Shown in pieces: positions 6,209 to 9,250 of a stretch of 9,250 nt of DNA. This DNA is from Chloroflexota bacterium. Lineage in GTDB: Bacteria; Chloroflexota; Limnocylindria; P2-11E. The translations under genes were made by a program, and so were the position numbers. Below the pieces are notes generated by a model. The model had not been told where the DNA came from. It searched no databases and saw only the letters and a program-made list of their open reading frames with translations. Positions within the stretch are counted from its first letter, which is position 1, and each line of letters begins with the position of its first letter. The DNA lies in the NCBI GenBank assembly GCA_025350745.1, contig JANXXG010000185.1, forward strand, positions 1-9,250. The letters run 5' to 3'.

Positions 6209-7920
6209 CGAACAAGCAGCCGCTCCGTTACATGGCTGTGGTCCGACCCCTCGCCATCGCGCTCGCCGGCTGCGTGCTGGTCGTCACGGTGCTCGCCGGT
6301 GCGCCCGGGGCAGGCTCGACGAACGACCTCATCCTCCAGGTCGATGGGCTCGTCAAAGGGTTCCCGGGCGACTCCGGCATCTTCATTGCGGACCCGTTCG
6401 CAGCGCAGCCGCTGTACAGCCACGACGCCGATGTCGTCTTCATCACCGCATCGCTCTACAAGCTGGGCATCCTCGCGCACGTCGAGAGCCTCGTGGATCA
6501 GGGCAAGCTCAAGTACACCGACACGATCGAGATCCAGCCAGAAGATATCACCGAGGACGGCTCCTACGAGGTGGCCGGCACGGTCCTCACCGTGGACCAA
6601 GGGCTCGAAGCGATGATCACCGTCTCGGACAATGGCACGGCCCTCGCCTTCTGGAACACGATGGGGCCCGCGAACATCAACGCGACGCTCCAGAAGCTTG
6701 GCCTCACCGATTTCCACATCGCGTTCAACGACCGCGATGACAACACCGCCAGCCCCAGGGTCATCGGCCAGTACTTCACGCTCCTCGCGCAGAAGAAGCT
6801 CGTCTCGGCAGCGGCGTCCGATCGCATGCTTGCGCGCCTGGAGCGGCAGCAGATCAATGACCGGCTCCCGTCGCAGCTGCCACCGGCGACCGTGGTCGCC
6901 CACAAGACCGGCAATCTCGGGTTCGTGACCCACGACGCGGGGATCATCTTCACCGCATCCGGGCCTCGGGTCGTGGTGGGCATGACCGCGAATACCGACC
7001 CGGAGGAGGCCGTGCACTTTCTGGCCGGTCTTGGGGCGCTCGTGTACTCGGCGGTGCTCGAGCCGCCGGCCACGGCCCGGTACCGGCTGCCGACGACAAC
7101 TCCGTCGTTCGACACCGGCAGCGCGCAGACCGTATCCATCGTCGTGACGAACGCCGGCACCAAGCCGTGGTCCGCGACCGGTCCTGCGAGCATCGGTCTC
7201 ATCTGGCAGATCACCGACGGACAGAAGAAGGTCGTCGGCGCATCGAGCGCGCCGGTCGCCCTCCCCGCGCTCGGTGTCGCGGCGAGCGGACCTGCCAGCC
7301 TTCCGATCACGGTGCCGGTGGCCGCAGGCGACTACACCATGACCGTGGGCCTCGTGGATGCGACCGGCCGGCCCCTCGCACCGCTCGGCGCGGCGACCGG
7401 CGCATTCATCTTCCATGCCCACGTCCCGTACCTCGTCAACCTCACGGCGCGCGTGCCGCTGCTCCTCCACCGGAGCGAGGCGTCGCTGCTGATCGTCCAG
7501 TACTCGAACCTGCCTGCTGCGGGCACCGAATCGCACACGTACACGCTGTTCTGGCGCGCCATCGACCCTGCGACGAGCAAGAGCGTCGCCTCCGGCGCGT
7601 CACCGCTCGGCGTCAGCCTCGGGCCAGGGAGCGGGACGTTCTTCTCCGCGATCGTCGCCCCCGCGCTGCGGGGTACGTACAAGCTGGCTGTCGAGATCCG
7701 CGAGGCCGGCCGCTCCGTCAGCGACGTGCAGACGACCACGGTCGAGATCGCCGGCCCGCGCTCGTATCCGGATGATCGCGACTCGGCCGTGCAGCCCGCG
7801 CCGCGCGGGACGCCGCCACCGTCGGTATCGCCGCGGCCGAGCGGAGCAACGGCACCCGGACGGCCGTCACCAAGCGGGACGCCCCGTGGCCGCACCCCGT
7901 CGCCCGCGCCGACCCGCTAG
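6205..7920 (+). CDS. Secreted class A beta-lactamase-like serine hydrolase with C-terminal Ig-like domains
   Basis: This 571-residue exported protein has a hydrophobic signal segment (about residues 11-33), a penicillin-binding/beta-lactamase-fold domain (about 40-285), two beta-rich Ig-like regions (about 295-405 and 406-516) and a Pro/Ser/Arg tail (about 517-571). The active-site motifs are SLYK (S83, K86), SDN (141-143) and KTG (234-236). The omega region (FNDRDDNTASPR, 174-185) lacks the E-x-x-x-N general-base glutamate and is about 11 residues shorter than in TEM-type enzymes. A D,D-peptidase or other peptidoglycan-directed role, as in PBP-A-like proteins, is therefore likelier than drug hydrolysis. 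VTNAGTKPW (314-322) is typical of Ig-like adhesion or stalk domains. GTG 6205 overlaps the ybeY stop (GTGA); ATG 6232 is the alternative. A lipobox-like LAGC (20-23) is followed by a long hydrophobic run, so lipidation is doubtful. It ends the operon. Confidence 0.82.
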   Translation: MTNKQPLRYMAVVRPLAIALAGCVLVVTVLAGAPGAGSTNDLILQVDGLVKGFPGDSGIFIADPFAAQPLYSHDADVVFITASLYKLGILAHVESLVDQGKLKYTDTIEIQPEDITEDGSYEVAGTVLTVDQGLEAMITVSDNGTALAFWNTMGPANINATLQKLGLTDFHIAFNDRDDNTASPRVIGQYFTLLAQKKLVSAAASDRMLARLERQQINDRLPSQLPPATVVAHKTGNLGFVTHDAGIIFTASGPRVVVGMTANTDPEEAVHFLAGLGALVYSAVLEPPATARYRLPTTTPSFDTGSAQTVSIVVTNAGTKPWSATGPASIGLIWQITDGQKKVVGASSAPVALPALGVAASGPASLPITVPVAAGDYTMTVGLVDATGRPLAPLGAATGAFIFHAHVPYLVNLTARVPLLLHRSEASLLIVQYSNLPAAGTESHTYTLFWRAIDPATSKSVASGASPLGVSLGPGSGTFFSAIVAPALRGTYKLAVEIREAGRSVSDVQTTTVEIAGPRSYPDDRDSAVQPAPRGTPPPSVSPRPSGATAPGRPSPSGTPRGRTPSPAPTR

Positions 7921-7929
7921 CGGCGGGTC
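7911..7929. terminator. Inverted repeat between convergent genes, candidate bidirectional terminator
   Basis: GACCCGC (7911-7917), a 5-base loop TAGCG, then GCGGGTC (7923-7929) form a perfect 7-bp stem that is almost entirely G-C. It spans the stop codon of the serine hydrolase (TAG in the loop) and two bases of the permease stop codon on the other strand. Position and symmetry fit a hairpin shared by two converging operons. There is no T-run on either side, so a classical intrinsic terminator is not shown; it may act as a weak terminator or RNA-end stabiliser. Confidence 0.45.
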
Positions 7930-8740
7930 AGCGCCAGCGGCTCAGGATGTTCTCGCGCCGGAACGCGAGCCGGGCAAGGAAGAACACGAGCGCGTCGCAC
8001 ACGAGCAGGAAGAGCGCGGTGCCGATGAACGACGAGCTGCTGAGCACGACCCGTCCGGTCACCTGCAGGATGCCGATGCCGACGACAGGCACGACGACGA
8101 GGCCGCCGATCTGCTGCGCGACGCGCACATCGTTCACCCGCGTCGAGATGAGGATCCCAAGGTTCACCGACAGGAGCGTGAGCAAGGGGACCATGATGAT
8201 GATGGCGAGGATCCAGCGCGGCGCCGTCACCGCGCGCACCGCCGCCGCGCTCCCGAGAAAGCTCACCGACACCAGGTAGATGCCGTACGCCAGCCACGTG
8301 ACGAGCACCGCCGGGATGGCCGACGCGAGGCTCTTCGCGAGCAACAGCTCGCCGACCCGGACCGGCGCCGCGAGGAGCGGCTCGAGGGTCCGGGCGGACT
8401 TTTCGCCGATCACCGAGTAGATCGCGATGGTCAGTGGGACCACCGTCGGGATGAGCATGAACAGGATCAGGAAGTACGTGGCGATGAGGCCCTGGACCGC
8501 CTCCTTGGGATCGAGACCGACGACCGCCGGCGACGCGGCGTACAGCGCGGCGACGTCCCGCTCGCTCGGCGGGAAGATCGCCGCCGTCGCGACCGCGCCG
8601 ATGCCCGCCGCGAGGATGACGATCGGAGGCAGGACGGTCATCCCGACCAGTAGCCGGTTGCCGAGGGTCTCCTTCCATTCGCGGACGCAGACGGCGCGAA
8701 CGATCGTCCACCGGTCGGCGGTGGTCGCGAGCGTCGTCAT
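7928..8740 (-). CDS. ABC-2 type transporter permease
   Basis: This 270-residue membrane protein has about six hydrophobic helices: LLVGMTVLPPIVILAAGIGA near residues 30-50, a second near 85-110, then several after 130. It carries the ABC-2 cytoplasmic signature EKSARTLEPLLAAPVRVGEL followed by LLAKSLASAIPAV. It resembles NatB-like or ABC2_membrane_3 permeases that pair with a single ATPase to export small molecules, ions or drugs; the substrate cannot be told from sequence. ATG 8740 overlaps the ATPase stop codon as ATGA, with GAGGG a few bases upstream. The frame remains open further upstream inside the ATPase gene, but the residues there look like out-of-frame sequence, so the ATG at 8740 is preferred. 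The gene converges with the serine hydrolase gene. Confidence 0.88.
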   Translation of the reverse strand: MTTLATTADRWTIVRAVCVREWKETLGNRLLVGMTVLPPIVILAAGIGAVATAAIFPPSERDVAALYAASPAVVGLDPKEAVQGLIATYFLILFMLIPTVVPLTIAIYSVIGEKSARTLEPLLAAPVRVGELLLAKSLASAIPAVLVTWLAYGIYLVSVSFLGSAAAVRAVTAPRWILAIIIMVPLLTLLSVNLGILISTRVNDVRVAQQIGGLVVVPVVGIGILQVTGRVVLSSSSFIGTALFLLVCDALVFFLARLAFRRENILSRWR

Positions 8741-9250
8741 GGCTCGCCCTCGACGACGCGCAGGTAGACATCTTCCAGCGAGGCCTTGCGCTCGGTGACA
8801 TACGCGATCTCGGCGCCGGCGCCGACGAGCGCGCGCACGACGTTCGGGTTCACGCCGAGCGGATCCGCGCTCGCGACGATGATCGAGCCGTTCTCCAGGT
8901 GCGCAGCGTCGACCCCGCGGACAGCCTGCACCCGTTGCAGGTGGTCCGCGCTGGGTCCGGGCACCACCCGGAACTCCGTCGTGTGGCCATACAGCTCCGC
9001 TCGGAGCTTCGCGGGCGTATCGATCCGGATGATCGACCGGCGGAAGAAGGCGATCCGGTCGCACAGGCGGTCCGCCTCGTCGAGGTTGTGGGTGCACAGG
9101 AACACCGTGCGACCCTCGCCGCGGATCTGCGCGATGAACTCTCGGACGGTGCGCGCCGCGTCAGGGTCAAGACCGGTCGTCGGCTCGTCGAGGAACACGA
9201 TCCGCGGCTCGTGGATCGCGGCTCGGGCGATGGCCATCTTCTGCTTCATC
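8737..9250 (-). CDS. ABC transporter ATP-binding protein, C-terminal part (5' end outside window)
   Basis: The frame runs off the right window edge, so Walker A, the Q-loop and most of the ABC signature are missing. The first visible residues MKQKMAIARA are the end of the LSGGM-KQ signature region and not a true start. Walker B with D-loop (IVFLDEPTTGLDP) and the H-loop (FLCTHNLDEADRLCDRI) are present. After the nucleotide-binding domain there is an extension of about 100 residues like those of NatA/DUF4162-type exporter ATPases, ending in ASLEDVYLRVVEGEP. It forms a two-gene operon with the downstream permease through a 4-base ATGA overlap. It is predicted to energise export by that permease; the substrate is unknown. 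Confidence 0.9.
   Translation of the reverse strand, partial: MKQKMAIARAAIHEPRIVFLDEPTTGLDPDAARTVREFIAQIRGEGRTVFLCTHNLDEADRLCDRIAFFRRSIIRIDTPAKLRAELYGHTTEFRVVPGPSADHLQRVQAVRGVDAAHLENGSIIVASADPLGVNPNVVRALVGAGAEIAYVTERKASLEDVYLRVVEGEP

Noticed and set aside
6262..6273. Lipobox-like LAGC in the serine hydrolase signal segment
   Set aside because: The cysteine is followed by a long hydrophobic run (VLVVTVLAG), not typical for a mature lipoprotein. A normal signal peptide or membrane anchor is more likely.
6106..7536. Long minus-strand open frame (476 codons) antisense to ybeY and the serine hydrolase
   Set aside because: It is charged, low-complexity translation without motifs, opposite genes with intact catalytic signatures.
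7772..8653. Plus-strand open frame (293 codons) across the convergent junction and the permease
   Set aside because: The composition is almost entirely Arg, Asp, Glu, His and Gly, and it is antisense to a clear ABC-2 permease.

Overview
The window is a GC-rich, gene-dense stretch of bacterial chromosome with almost no non-coding DNA. Its core is the widely conserved housekeeping order prmA - rsmE - rpsU - yqeY - phoH - pgpH (7TM-HD) - ybeY. Having bS21, YqeY and a 7TM-HD c-di-AMP phosphodiesterase together in such GC-rich DNA points away from Actinobacteria and towards a GC-rich Chloroflexota-like lineage or a relative. This placement is inferred from gene content only. I see no mobile element, CRISPR array, tRNA or rRNA gene, and no sign of recent transfer.

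Layout. 1-411 is the 3' end of prmA (ribosomal protein L11 methyltransferase), followed 10 bases later by rsmE (422-1117, 16S rRNA m3U methyltransferase). On the opposite strand, convergent with rsmE, is a divergent PlsY-family membrane protein (1135-1869). A short divergent intergenic region then serves rpsU (1939-2106), which opens a tightly packed plus-strand operon: rpsU, yqeY (2108-2659), phoH (2659-3621), pgpH (3618-5738), ybeY (about 5735-6208) and a secreted class A beta-lactamase-like serine hydrolase with C-terminal Ig-like domains (6205-7920). Adjacent genes overlap by 1 to 4 bases or are 1 base apart, so translational coupling is likely throughout. A perfect 7-bp inverted repeat (7911-7929) sits where this operon converges with a minus-strand ABC-2 export system: a permease (7928-8740) and its ATPase (8737 to the window edge).

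Functionally, the operon joins translation (bS21), RNA maturation and quality control (YbeY and PhoH, often neighbours in bacteria), second-messenger breakdown (PgpH, c-di-AMP) and, at its end, a probable peptidoglycan-interacting exported enzyme. c-di-AMP is linked to cell-wall homeostasis in Gram-positive bacteria, so the last pairing may be meaningful, but this is inference.

I did not find a clearly new multi-gene system. The points most worth a second look are: (i) ybeY has no ATG, GTG or TTG start that would give a full-length protein and apparently uses CTG in a CTGA overlap; (ii) its third zinc-ligand histidine is replaced by aspartate; (iii) a dnaX-type A AAA AAG motif with an upstream Shine-Dalgarno-like element lies in ybeY; (iv) the PlsY-like protein is altered in its signature motifs; and (v) the serine hydrolase lacks an obvious general-base glutamate.
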